64,000 nt of DNA from Pseudomonadota bacterium (lineage in GTDB: Bacteria; Pseudomonadota; Alphaproteobacteria; Acetobacterales; Acetobacteraceae), in the NCBI GenBank assembly GCA_021845595.1, contig JAJZVV010000009.1, forward strand, positions 114,076-178,075, given 5' to 3'. Each line of letters starts with the position of its first letter. Position 1 is the first letter of the stretch. Shown piece after piece: positions 43,803 through 52,032 of the stretch. Under the pieces are notes generated by a model. It saw only the letters and a list, made by a program, of their open reading frames with translations. It had not been told where the DNA came from and did not search any database. Made by a program: the position numbers and the translations under genes.

Positions 43803-45431
43803 TCACGGCGCCAGGGCGTAGTCGCGGTAGCGTTCGCGCAGCGTCAGCTTGTGGATTTTGCCCGTTGCCGTCATCGGAAACGCGTCGAGAAACTCCACCG
43901 CCTCGGGCAGCCACCAGCTCGCCACCTTCGGCTGGATATGCGCGAGCAGTGTCGCTGCATCGAGCGTGGCGCCCTCGCGGCGGACCACGAGCAGCAGCGG
44001 GCGTTCCTGCCATTTCGGATGTGGCACCGCGATCACCGCGGCGAGCAGCACGTCCGGATGGCTGGCCGCGGCATTCTCGAGCTCGATCGAGCTGATCCAT
44101 TCGCCGCCCGATTTGATCACGTCTTTCGAGCGATCGCGCAGCGTGACGTAGCCATCGGGATCGATCACCGCCATGTCGCCGGTGATGAGGTAGCCCTCGG
44201 GATCCAGCGCCTCGCCGCCCTTGAGATAGCCCGACGCGACCCAGGGTGACTTCACGCGCAGATGGCCGAGCGCCTGGCCGTCTGCCGGCAGTTCCTGTCC
44301 GGCATCATCGACGATCCGCGCCGCGACGCCGCAGGCAATGCGGCCGGACCTCATGCGCAGATCGATGCGCGCGTCGAAATCGTCCATGGCGCTGCCGGGT
44401 TTCGGCGTCGGCATCGTCGCCATCAGCGCCTCGGTCATGCCCCAGGCCTGGATGTAGCTGACGCCATACTCCCGATCCAGGCGTTCGACCATGCTGCGCG
44501 GCGGTGCGGAGCCGCTGGAGAGCGACATCCGCAGGGTCGAGAACCGCTTGCCGCTGCGTCCGAGCCAATCGAGCAGGATCAGCCAGAAACTGGGCACGCC
44601 GGCGGTGATGGTCACGCCCTCACCTTCGATGAGTTCGTAGAGTTTCTCGGGCTCATAGTTGCGCCCGGGAAGCACGAGCTTGGAGCCGGTGTAGCAGGCC
44701 GAGAACGGCATGTTCCAGGCGTTGCCATGGAACAGCGGCGCCATCGGCATCATCACCTCGCGCATGCCGTCCCGGTGATCGGGGAAGAAGCCGAAGGATC
44801 CACCCACCAGCGTCTGCAACACCAGCGCCCGGTGCGAATAGACGACCCCCTTGGGGTTACCCGTCGTGCCGGATGTGTAGCAGATCGTTGCCGCGCTGCG
44901 CTCGTCGAGCGACGGCCAGGCGAAATCCCGCTCATCCTCGGCGGCGATCAGCGTTTCGTAGCAATGGACGTTCGGCAGGCTCGTTTCCGGCATGTCGTCG
45001 GCATCGGCCATGATGACATAGCCGACGACGCTGGTGAGGCGCGGCGCGATCGCCTCGGCGATCGGCAGCGTCAGCCGGTCGATGAACAGCCAGCGATCTT
45101 CGGCATGATTGATGATGTAGACGAGCTGTTCGGGGAACAGCCGGGGATTGACCGTGTGCAGCACGGCGCCGCTGCCCGGCGCGGCATAGAACATCTCGAA
45201 GTGCCGGTGCGTGTTCCACGCCAGCGTCGCGACCGGCGTGCCCGCGCCGACGCCGAGGCGGCGCAGCGCCTTCGCCATGCGCTGCGTCCGCCGATGCACC
45301 TCGGCGTAATTGCTGCGATGGATGCGGCCGTCGAGTTCGCGCGCGACCACTTCCGTCGCGCCGTGGTAGCGCCCGGCATGCTCAATGAACATGGACAGCA
45401 GCAATGGCATGTCCATCATCAGGCCTTGCAT
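43803..45431 (-). CDS. AMP-dependent acyl-CoA ligase
   Basis: 542 aa. The AMP-binding motif Y-T-S-G-T-T-G-N-P-K-G-V-V is at about 184-196, G-M-T-E near 337-340, a D-R-S-K-D-V-I-K-S-G-G-E-W-I-S hinge near 436-450, and the catalytic Lys in T-A-T-G-K-I-H near 522-528. It resembles medium/long-chain or methylthiopropionate-type ligases. It is the last enzyme gene of the Atu-like operon and would activate the acid (for example citronellic or geranic acid) to its CoA ester. Confidence 0.88.
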   Translation of the reverse strand: MQGLMMDMPLLLSMFIEHAGRYHGATEVVARELDGRIHRSNYAEVHRRTQRMAKALRRLGVGAGTPVATLAWNTHRHFEMFYAAPGSGAVLHTVNPRLFPEQLVYIINHAEDRWLFIDRLTLPIAEAIAPRLTSVVGYVIMADADDMPETSLPNVHCYETLIAAEDERDFAWPSLDERSAATICYTSGTTGNPKGVVYSHRALVLQTLVGGSFGFFPDHRDGMREVMMPMAPLFHGNAWNMPFSACYTGSKLVLPGRNYEPEKLYELIEGEGVTITAGVPSFWLILLDWLGRSGKRFSTLRMSLSSGSAPPRSMVERLDREYGVSYIQAWGMTEALMATMPTPKPGSAMDDFDARIDLRMRSGRIACGVAARIVDDAGQELPADGQALGHLRVKSPWVASGYLKGGEALDPEGYLITGDMAVIDPDGYVTLRDRSKDVIKSGGEWISSIELENAAASHPDVLLAAVIAVPHPKWQERPLLLVVRREGATLDAATLLAHIQPKVASWWLPEAVEFLDAFPMTATGKIHKLTLRERYRDYALAP

Positions 45432-45458
45432 CGTCGTTGTTCCCCCCGCTGTTCCAGT

Positions 45459-46112
45459 TCAGGTGATCGGTCTTGCCGCGAGCGGGTCGACCTCGGCGCT
45501 CGTTCCCTGCGCCGTGAGCGCGCGCTGGTAGCCCTCCCGGGCCGCGAGGCGACGCCAATAAGCCGCGACCGCATCGGAGAAATGCGTGTCCAGACCGAGA
45601 ATTTCGGCTAGCATCAGGGCGTAGCCAACGGAAATGTCGGCGGCGGTGAAGCGCCCCGCTGCGACATAGGGCTCGGTGGCCACGATGGCATCGACGCCGC
45701 GCAGCCGGCCAGCGAACCAGCGCGCGTAATCCTCGGCCACGGCGCCGAGCCCGCGCCCCGCCTCGAGCCGCCCATAGCGCAGCACCAGGGCTTGCGGGAA
45801 CGTCAGCGAGGCCTCGCCGAAGGCGAGGAAATTGAGAAAGGTGCCGTAGCCGGGTTCGTCGACACCCACGGCGAGGGGCGTCGGGCCATAGCGGGTGGCG
45901 AGATACTGGCAGATCGCGGCCGACTCCGTCATCCGCGTTCCGCCATCGATCAGGAGCGGCACGGTTCCGAGCGGGTTGATCCCGAGATAGGTCTTCTGGT
46001 GCACGCGCGGCGGGAACGGCAGCAGCTCGAGACGATAGGGCAGACCGAGTTCTTCCAGCGCCCAGAGGACGCGAAACGAGCGCGCGCTGGCGCAGTGATA
46101 GAGCGTGATCAT
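45459..46112 (-). CDS. Glutathione S-transferase family protein
   Basis: 217 aa. The N-terminal thioredoxin-like domain (residues 1-80) has L-Y-H-C-A-S-A-R-S-F-R-V near 4-15, G-T-V-P-L-L near 49-54 and the E-S-A-A-I-C glutathione-binding motif near 63-68; an all-helical C-terminal domain follows. Its ATG overlaps the stop of the AtuA-like gene (46109-46112), so it is a true member of the catabolic operon. It may conjugate or isomerise a reactive enal or enoyl intermediate, or detoxify the substrate. GSTs are not part of the standard Pseudomonas atu cluster. Confidence 0.88.
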   Translation of the reverse strand: MITLYHCASARSFRVLWALEELGLPYRLELLPFPPRVHQKTYLGINPLGTVPLLIDGGTRMTESAAICQYLATRYGPTPLAVGVDEPGYGTFLNFLAFGEASLTFPQALVLRYGRLEAGRGLGAVAEDYARWFAGRLRGVDAIVATEPYVAAGRFTAADISVGYALMLAEILGLDTHFSDAVAAYWRRLAAREGYQRALTAQGTSAEVDPLAARPIT

Positions 46113-47914
46113 GCGCCGCACTCTGCCACGATCGCGGGCGTCACCGGAACGGGATAATCCATCAGCATCTGCGCGAAAGCCTTGCCCTGCGGGTCGTTGC
46201 GCAGCGAAGCCACACCGCCGCCGCCGAGCACCTCGTGCAGCAGGAAGTTCAGGCCGTTGATGCCTGGCAGCTCGAAGCGCTCGACGCGGCCGCGCAGATG
46301 ATGGGCGAAAAAATCGGCCACCGCGGCCTCGGTCAGCGCGGCGCGGATATAGGGCAGAAACGCCGGACGGCGGGCCATGACACCGATATTGGCGCTGTCC
46401 CCCTTGTCGCCGCTGCGGCCCCAGGCGAGCGCGATCAGCGGCACCGTCGGCGCCCCTGGCGGGACTTGCGCCAGCTCGCCGGGACGATCCGGCGGCAGGG
46501 CGGCGGGGTCGAAATCGCCGGCCAGCGTCGCCGGCGCGGCGGTGGCGACGCCGTCGATCTCCACCGTCACCGGCACATCGGCCTTCGGCACCAGGCAGGA
46601 AAACAGCCGCACCACCGGCATCACCTTCGGCCGGTTGCCGCCCATGCCGCTGATCCCCGGGGACATCGAGGTGCCGGACGAGGTCAGTTCCCGCACCAGC
46701 AGCTCGAGTGCCTTCGGGTCCGGATGGCGAGCGCCGAGCTTGAGGTTGACCTCCCGCGCATCGCGTGCGCGCGAATGCGGGCCGTAGGCCGCCTCGGCGC
46801 CGATTACCTCGACGCTGGTCTCGGTGTAGGGCGGCAGGTTCATCGCCAGCAGCATCCGCCCGCAGCGCCGCAGCACCGCGTCCGCCACCGCTTCGGCTTT
46901 GCGCGCCGCGTCCAGCCCGGCGATGCTGAGGAAGGCGCCGACGCGATAGCCGTCCTGGTAGGTGGCGCTGACCTTGTAGCTGGCCGTGGGCGGGCGGCCG
47001 CGCGCGTTGCTCACCCGCACGCGCTCCTCTCCGGCGGACTCGATCGCGACCCGGGTGAAGTCGCAACTCACGTCGGGCAGCAGATAGGCGCGGGGATCGC
47101 CGATCTCGTAGAGCAGCTGCTCGCCGACGGTCGCGGGGCTGACCAGCCCGCCGGTGCCGGGCGGCTTGGCGACGACGAAGCTGCCGTCCGCGGCGAGTTC
47201 GGCGACCGGATAGCCGATGTCGGCCCAGTCCCCGGTGCGCTCCCAGTCGGTATGCAGACCGCCTGTGGCCTGCGCGCCGCATTCGAGGATGTGGCCGGCG
47301 AGCGCGCCGCCGGCGAGTTCGTCGAACGCCTCGGGCAGCCAGCCGAATGTGTGGATGCCGATGCCCAGCGTCACCGCGCTGTCGACGCAGCGACCGGTGA
47401 TGACGATGTCCGCCCCGCGGTCGAGCGCGGCGGCGATCGGGCGCGCGCCGAGATAGGCGTTCATGCTCCACAATGCCGGCGGCAGCGGCGCGCCGGTATA
47501 CATCTCGCGCGTGCCGGCGGCGCGATAGGTCTCTGCTCGGTCCAAGAGATCGTCCCCGAGCACGAGGCCGACCTTGAGCCGGCTGCCCGCGGCGGCGATT
47601 TTCGCCTCCAGCGCGCGGGCGCAGGCGCGTGGATTGACCCCGCCGGCGTTGGCCACGACCTTGATCCCGGCCGCCTCCAGCTGGGGCAGCACGCGCGCGA
47701 TCGCGCCGACGAAATCATGCGCGTAGCCGGCCTCCGGGTCCTTCGCCCGGGCGCGGGCCATGATCGACATCGTGACCTCGGCGAGATAGTCGAACACGAG
47801 GTAGTCGACCCTGCCGCCGGCCAGCAATTGGGGCACGGCGATCGCGCTGTCGCCCCAGAAGCCGGACGCGCCGCCGATGCGGACCGTGCGTGATGCCATC
47901 GCATCGCTTTTCAT
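46109..47914 (-). CDS. AtuA-like protein (DUF1446 acyclic terpene utilisation family)
   Basis: 601 aa. ATG 47914 has a GGGAGA 6 nt upstream. The main part (about 1-460) is the DUF1446/AtuA domain: I-G-G-A-S-G-F-W-G-D-S near 13-23, Y-L-V-F-D-Y-L-A-E-V-T near 38-48, N-A-G-G-V-N-P near 87-93, and G-R-C-V-D-S near 173-178. The C-terminal ~110 residues (A-W-G-R-S-G-D-K-G-D-S-A-N-I-G) form the smaller ferredoxin-like domain that can be separate in other species. AtuA is required for citronellol/geraniol catabolism in Pseudomonas, but its reaction is unknown. Overlaps both neighbours by 4 nt. Confidence 0.88.
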   Translation of the reverse strand: MKSDAMASRTVRIGGASGFWGDSAIAVPQLLAGGRVDYLVFDYLAEVTMSIMARARAKDPEAGYAHDFVGAIARVLPQLEAAGIKVVANAGGVNPRACARALEAKIAAAGSRLKVGLVLGDDLLDRAETYRAAGTREMYTGAPLPPALWSMNAYLGARPIAAALDRGADIVITGRCVDSAVTLGIGIHTFGWLPEAFDELAGGALAGHILECGAQATGGLHTDWERTGDWADIGYPVAELAADGSFVVAKPPGTGGLVSPATVGEQLLYEIGDPRAYLLPDVSCDFTRVAIESAGEERVRVSNARGRPPTASYKVSATYQDGYRVGAFLSIAGLDAARKAEAVADAVLRRCGRMLLAMNLPPYTETSVEVIGAEAAYGPHSRARDAREVNLKLGARHPDPKALELLVRELTSSGTSMSPGISGMGGNRPKVMPVVRLFSCLVPKADVPVTVEIDGVATAAPATLAGDFDPAALPPDRPGELAQVPPGAPTVPLIALAWGRSGDKGDSANIGVMARRPAFLPYIRAALTEAAVADFFAHHLRGRVERFELPGINGLNFLLHEVLGGGGVASLRNDPQGKAFAQMLMDYPVPVTPAIVAECGA

Positions 47915-48759
47915 GACGATTCTCCCGCAGTGCCGGTGGAGGGCGATGTGGGGACGGCCCAAGCCGGGCGGCGTTTTTCGGCGAAGGCGCGCACGCCTTC
48001 CTGCCCCTCCGGCCCGCGCAGACAGGCGCTGAAGGCCCGCGCCGCTTCCTCGCGATAGGCCGCCGGTTCGGCGCGAGCCGCGCGATGCAGCAGCGACTTC
48101 GTCACCGCGTTGGCCTCCGGCGCGCAGTTGCCGACATTGGCGAGAATGGCAGCGAGCAGGGGCGCGATCTCCGCCTCGCTCGCCGCGCAGGCGTCGGCCA
48201 GCCCGGCCGCCAGCGCCGCCGACCCGTCCAGCCGCCGCCCGCTCAGCGCCAGCTGCCGCGCCAGGCGCAGGCCCAGCCGGCCGATGACGTAGGGTGCGAT
48301 CTGTGCCGGCGGCAGGCCGAGCCCGGTCTCCGACAGGGCGAAGCGCGCGCGCGGGCCGGCGATGATGAAGTCCGCGCAGCAGGCGAGGCCGAACCCGCCG
48401 CCGAAGGCCGCGCCGTCGACCACGGCGATGGTGACGAGCGGATGGGCATCGAGCGCGGCGAACAGCTCGCCGCCGCGCCGGTTGGACACCAGGACCGGGT
48501 CCTCCCCCTCCGGGCCGCCGCCGCGGACCCGCTTCAGATCCGCACCAGCACAGAAGGCGCCGTTCGCGCCCTGCAGGATCAGCGCGCGCAGCGAGCGGTC
48601 GGCGCGCGTGGCGTCCAGGATCGCCCACAGATCGTCGGTCAGCGCCGCCGTCATGGCGTTGCGGCTCGCCGGATCGTCGATGGTGGCGAACAGCCGCCAG
48701 TCCTGGCGTTCGAGGCGGACCACGCGGGTGGCCGGAAGCGTCGTTCCAGGGAGCGTCAT
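47911..48759 (-). CDS. Enoyl-CoA hydratase, methylglutaconyl/isohexenylglutaconyl-CoA type (AtuE/LiuC-like)
   Basis: 282 aa from ATG 48759 (ATG 48771 also possible). Crotonase fold with F-C-A-G-A-D-L-K near 69-76 and F-G-G-G-F-G-L-A-C-C-A-D near 118-129. The first catalytic Glu of classic crotonases is Gly in this G-F-G-L, as in methylglutaconyl-CoA hydratases. The second Glu is in L-S-E-T-G-L-G-L-P-P-A-Q-I-A-P-Y-V, a pattern typical of LiuC/AtuE. It would hydrate the carboxylated enoyl-CoA made by the neighbouring carboxylase. Confidence 0.85.
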   Translation of the reverse strand: MTLPGTTLPATRVVRLERQDWRLFATIDDPASRNAMTAALTDDLWAILDATRADRSLRALILQGANGAFCAGADLKRVRGGGPEGEDPVLVSNRRGGELFAALDAHPLVTIAVVDGAAFGGGFGLACCADFIIAGPRARFALSETGLGLPPAQIAPYVIGRLGLRLARQLALSGRRLDGSAALAAGLADACAASEAEIAPLLAAILANVGNCAPEANAVTKSLLHRAARAEPAAYREEAARAFSACLRGPEGQEGVRAFAEKRRPAWAVPTSPSTGTAGESS

Positions 48760-48764
48760 GGACC

Positions 48765-49946
48765 TCACCATCCCATCTGCCGCGCGGCGAGGTCGCGCAT
48801 GATCTCCTCGGCGCCGCCGCCGATGGCGTTGACGCGCACCTCGCGGTAGATGCGTTCCACCTTCGCACCGCGCACATAGCCGGCGCCACCGAAGCTCTGC
48901 ACCGCCTCACGGGCGCAGAATTCAAGCGTCAGCGTCGCCTGGTTCTTCAGCAGGCAGATCGACGCCACGGGGTTCTCACCCTGCATCACCTGCCAGGCGA
49001 GCTGCTCGAGGTAGGCCTGCGACGCCTCGATCCGCATCGCCATGTCGGCGAGCTTGTGGCGCACCACCTGGTGCGCGATCAGCGGACGGCCGAAAGTGCG
49101 CCGCATCCGGGCATAGTTCACCGTCTCCTCCAGACAGAGCCGGGCACTGCCGATGCAGCCGGCCGCCATGCCGAGCCGCTCGCGGTTGAAATTATGCATG
49201 ATCAGCCGGAAACCGTCGTTCTCCCGCCCGATCAGGTTGGCCGCCGGCACCCGCACCGCATCGAAATGGAGCGTCGCCGTGTCGGAGGCCCACCAGCCCA
49301 TCTTGCGCAGCTCGGTGCGGCTGAAGCCTGGCATGCCCGCCTCGAGCAGCAGCAGCGAAATCCCGCCGCGACCCTCGCCGCCGGTGCGCACCGCGACGGT
49401 GATGAAATCGGCGCGCATGCCGGAGGTGATGAAGGTCTTGCTGCCGTTGACGATGTAGTCCTCACCGTCGCGCCGCGCCGTGGTGGCGATGGCGGCGACG
49501 TCGGAGCCGCATCCGGGCTCGGTGATGGCGAGCGCGGCGATGCGTTGCCCGGCGAGCACCGCCGGCAGCACGCGCTGCTTCAGCGCCTCCGACCCGGCCA
49601 GCGCCACCGGTGGCAGGCCGATCGTGTGGCTGAGCAGCGACGCGGCGACGCCGCCGCAGCCGGCGCGCGCCAACTCCTGCGCGGCGATGATGCCGTAGAA
49701 CGGATCCGCCTCGACGCCGCCGTACGCTGCCGGAAACCCGAGCTGAAGCAGGCCGACATCGGCGGCGCGCTCATAGAGGCGGCGGGGAAACCCGCCTTCT
49801 TCGTCCCAGGTGCTGGCGAAAGGCTCGATCTCGCGGGCGACGAAGCGGCGCATCGTGTCGCGGAAGGCGAGATGATCCGCGGTGAGGAACGGGCTCGGCG
49901 CGGGCTCGATGGTCAGTGGCGCGGGGCGGTCCGGCATGATTTCCAT
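48765..49946 (-). CDS. Acyl-CoA dehydrogenase (branched-chain/citronellyl-CoA type) 1
   Basis: 393 aa. It shows the FAD and substrate motifs A-I-T-E-P-G-C-G-S-D near 140-149 and Y-I-V-N-G-S-K-T-F-I-T near 164-174. The MCAD catalytic Glu near the C-terminus is Gly (A-I-G-G-G-A-E-E-I), but Glu256 in R-E-R-L-G matches the alternative catalytic Glu of isovaleryl-CoA dehydrogenases. It therefore fits a branched acyl-CoA substrate. It lies between the biotin carboxylase (13 nt) and hydratase genes. Confidence 0.88.
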   Translation of the reverse strand: MEIMPDRPAPLTIEPAPSPFLTADHLAFRDTMRRFVAREIEPFASTWDEEGGFPRRLYERAADVGLLQLGFPAAYGGVEADPFYGIIAAQELARAGCGGVAASLLSHTIGLPPVALAGSEALKQRVLPAVLAGQRIAALAITEPGCGSDVAAIATTARRDGEDYIVNGSKTFITSGMRADFITVAVRTGGEGRGGISLLLLEAGMPGFSRTELRKMGWWASDTATLHFDAVRVPAANLIGRENDGFRLIMHNFNRERLGMAAGCIGSARLCLEETVNYARMRRTFGRPLIAHQVVRHKLADMAMRIEASQAYLEQLAWQVMQGENPVASICLLKNQATLTLEFCAREAVQSFGGAGYVRGAKVERIYREVRVNAIGGGAEEIMRDLAARQMGW

Positions 49947-49959
49947 CCCCCGCGCCCGC

Positions 49960-52032
49960 TCAGCCGGCCGGCTCGATGCGGCCGAGGATCTGACCCAGCG
50001 CCACCTGCTCGCCCGGCGCGACGGCGAGCACCGCGAGCCGGCCGGTCAGCGGCGCCGGCAGGGCCACTTCCATTTTCATCGCCTCCAGCGTGAGCACGGT
50101 GGCACCGCGGTCGATCGCGTCTCCTGGAGCGGCGGCGAGCTGGACCACCCGGCCGTTCATCGGCGCGCGCAGCACGCCATCGCTGCCGGCTTCGCCCGGC
50201 GGCCGAACGCGGCTGGTCCGGCTGCGCACGACGAAGACGTGATCATGGGCGCCGAGTTTGAGCCACAAGGCGTCGTCCTGCCAAGCAAATCGGTAGCGGA
50301 CGGCGACGCCGCCGACGCGCGCGAGGCAATCGGTCCCAAGCGAGGCCGTCTCACCGGGGGCCAGCGCCGCTTCGACGAGGGTTTCCACACCGTCCATGCG
50401 GATCACCGCCCGCCCGCGCGCGATCTCGGCCTGGCCGCTGCGCTCGGCGGCGACCGGCGCCAGTGTCGCGAGGCGCCAGGGCCGCGGCAGCGGCTGGGCG
50501 TTGCTCCAGCCGCGCCAAGCCTCGGACCAGGCGACGGCCTCCGGCGAGGCGACGGCGGCGAGCCAGGCGGCCAGGGTCCAGGTCGCGTCGTCGGCGGGTG
50601 CGGCGCGGGCCTCGTTGTCGGGGAAATGGCTCGCGATGAACGCGGTCGAGACGGTCTCGCCAGCGGCGAAGGCGGGGTGGCGAAGCAGGCGGATGAGGAA
50701 ATTGCGGTTGGTGGGAACGCCGAGCAGCGCGGTCTCCTCCAGCGCCCGCACCAGCCGATCGATCGCCTCGGCGCGGGTGGCGCCATGGGCGATCAGCTTG
50801 CCCAGCATCGAATCGTAGAACGGGCTGATGGCAAGGCCGGGCGCGAGTGCCGCGTCGCAGCGCGCGGCGCGGCCCGGTTCCCAGAGCAGCACGGTGCCGG
50901 TGCGCGGCAGAAAATCATCCGCCGGATCCTCGGCGCAGAGCCGGACCTCCACCGCGTGACCGACCCGCCGGATCTCATCCTGGCCAAGCGCCAGCGGCGC
51001 GCCGCCGGCGATGCGGAGCTGCCATTCGACGAGATCGAGCCCGGTCACGAGCTCGGTCACCGGGTGCTCCACCTGCAGGCGCGTGTTCATCTCCATGAAA
51101 TAGAAGCGGCCGTCGCCATCGAGCAGGAATTCGACGGTGCCGGCGCCGACATAGCCGATGGCACGCGCGACCGCGATCGCCGCCGCGCCCATCTCCTGGC
51201 GCAACGCCTCGGTGAGCGCCGGCGATGGCGCTTCCTCGATGATCTTCTGGTGCCGGCGCTGCACCGAACAGTCGCGCTCGCCGAGATGCAGGATTTGCCC
51301 GCACGCATCGGCGAACACCTGGATCTCGACATGGCGCGGCGCGATCAGCGCCCGCTCCAGGATCAGCCGCCCGTCACCGAACGCCGCCGCGGCCTCGGCG
51401 GCGGCGGCGCGCAGGGAAGCTGGCAGCGCGGCGGGCTCGGCGACGAGACGCATGCCGCGTCCGCCCCCGCCGGCGGCGGCCTTGACCATGATCGGGAAGC
51501 CGATGCGCGCGGCCGCCGCGGTGAAGGCGCCCTCGGATTGATCGGCCTCGTCGTAGCCCGCGATGACGGGGATGCCGGTGGCCGCCATCCGCCGGCGGGC
51601 CGCCGCCTTGTCGCCCATCGCCGCGATCGCCGCCGCCGGCGGGCCGACGAAGACCAAGCCAGCTGCGGCGACGGCCTCGGCGAAGGCAGCATTCTCGGCG
51701 AGGAACCCGTATCCCGGATGGATCGCCGCCGCGCCGGCTTGCCGGGCGGCGGCGATGATGGTCTCGGCGCGGAGATAGGAGTCCGCCGGCGTTGCACCGC
51801 CGATCGGGATCGCCATGTCACAGGCGCCGACATGCGGGCTGGCGCGGTCGGCAGTGGAATGGACTGCGATGGTGGTGATCCCGAGGCGGCGCGCGGTGCG
51901 GGCGATGCGCATCGCGATCTCGCCGCGATTGGCGATCAGCAGCGGCGAGACGCCGCGCGCGGCGGCGAGCGGGCTCTCCAGAGACGCATGGCGGGCCGAA
52001 ACCGGCGTGTCCTCGCGCGGCATCGGCGTCAC
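49960..52032 (-). CDS. Acyl-CoA carboxylase alpha subunit: biotin carboxylase + BCCP (AtuF/LiuD-like)
   Basis: 690 aa from GTG 52032, which overlaps the carboxyltransferase stop (GTGA); ATG 52023 is possible. The N-terminal biotin carboxylase domain has L-I-A-N-R-G-E-I-A near 31-39, a K-A-A-A-G-G-G-G-R-G-M-R ATP loop, and E-M-N-T-R-L-Q-V-E-H-P-V-T-E. The BCCP domain ends the protein with E-A-M-K-M, biotinyl Lys653. With the following beta subunit it forms a methylcrotonyl/geranyl-CoA-carboxylase-type enzyme. Confidence 0.93.
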   Translation of the reverse strand: MTPMPREDTPVSARHASLESPLAAARGVSPLLIANRGEIAMRIARTARRLGITTIAVHSTADRASPHVGACDMAIPIGGATPADSYLRAETIIAAARQAGAAAIHPGYGFLAENAAFAEAVAAAGLVFVGPPAAAIAAMGDKAAARRRMAATGIPVIAGYDEADQSEGAFTAAAARIGFPIMVKAAAGGGGRGMRLVAEPAALPASLRAAAAEAAAAFGDGRLILERALIAPRHVEIQVFADACGQILHLGERDCSVQRRHQKIIEEAPSPALTEALRQEMGAAAIAVARAIGYVGAGTVEFLLDGDGRFYFMEMNTRLQVEHPVTELVTGLDLVEWQLRIAGGAPLALGQDEIRRVGHAVEVRLCAEDPADDFLPRTGTVLLWEPGRAARCDAALAPGLAISPFYDSMLGKLIAHGATRAEAIDRLVRALEETALLGVPTNRNFLIRLLRHPAFAAGETVSTAFIASHFPDNEARAAPADDATWTLAAWLAAVASPEAVAWSEAWRGWSNAQPLPRPWRLATLAPVAAERSGQAEIARGRAVIRMDGVETLVEAALAPGETASLGTDCLARVGGVAVRYRFAWQDDALWLKLGAHDHVFVVRSRTSRVRPPGEAGSDGVLRAPMNGRVVQLAAAPGDAIDRGATVLTLEAMKMEVALPAPLTGRLAVLAVAPGEQVALGQILGRIEPAG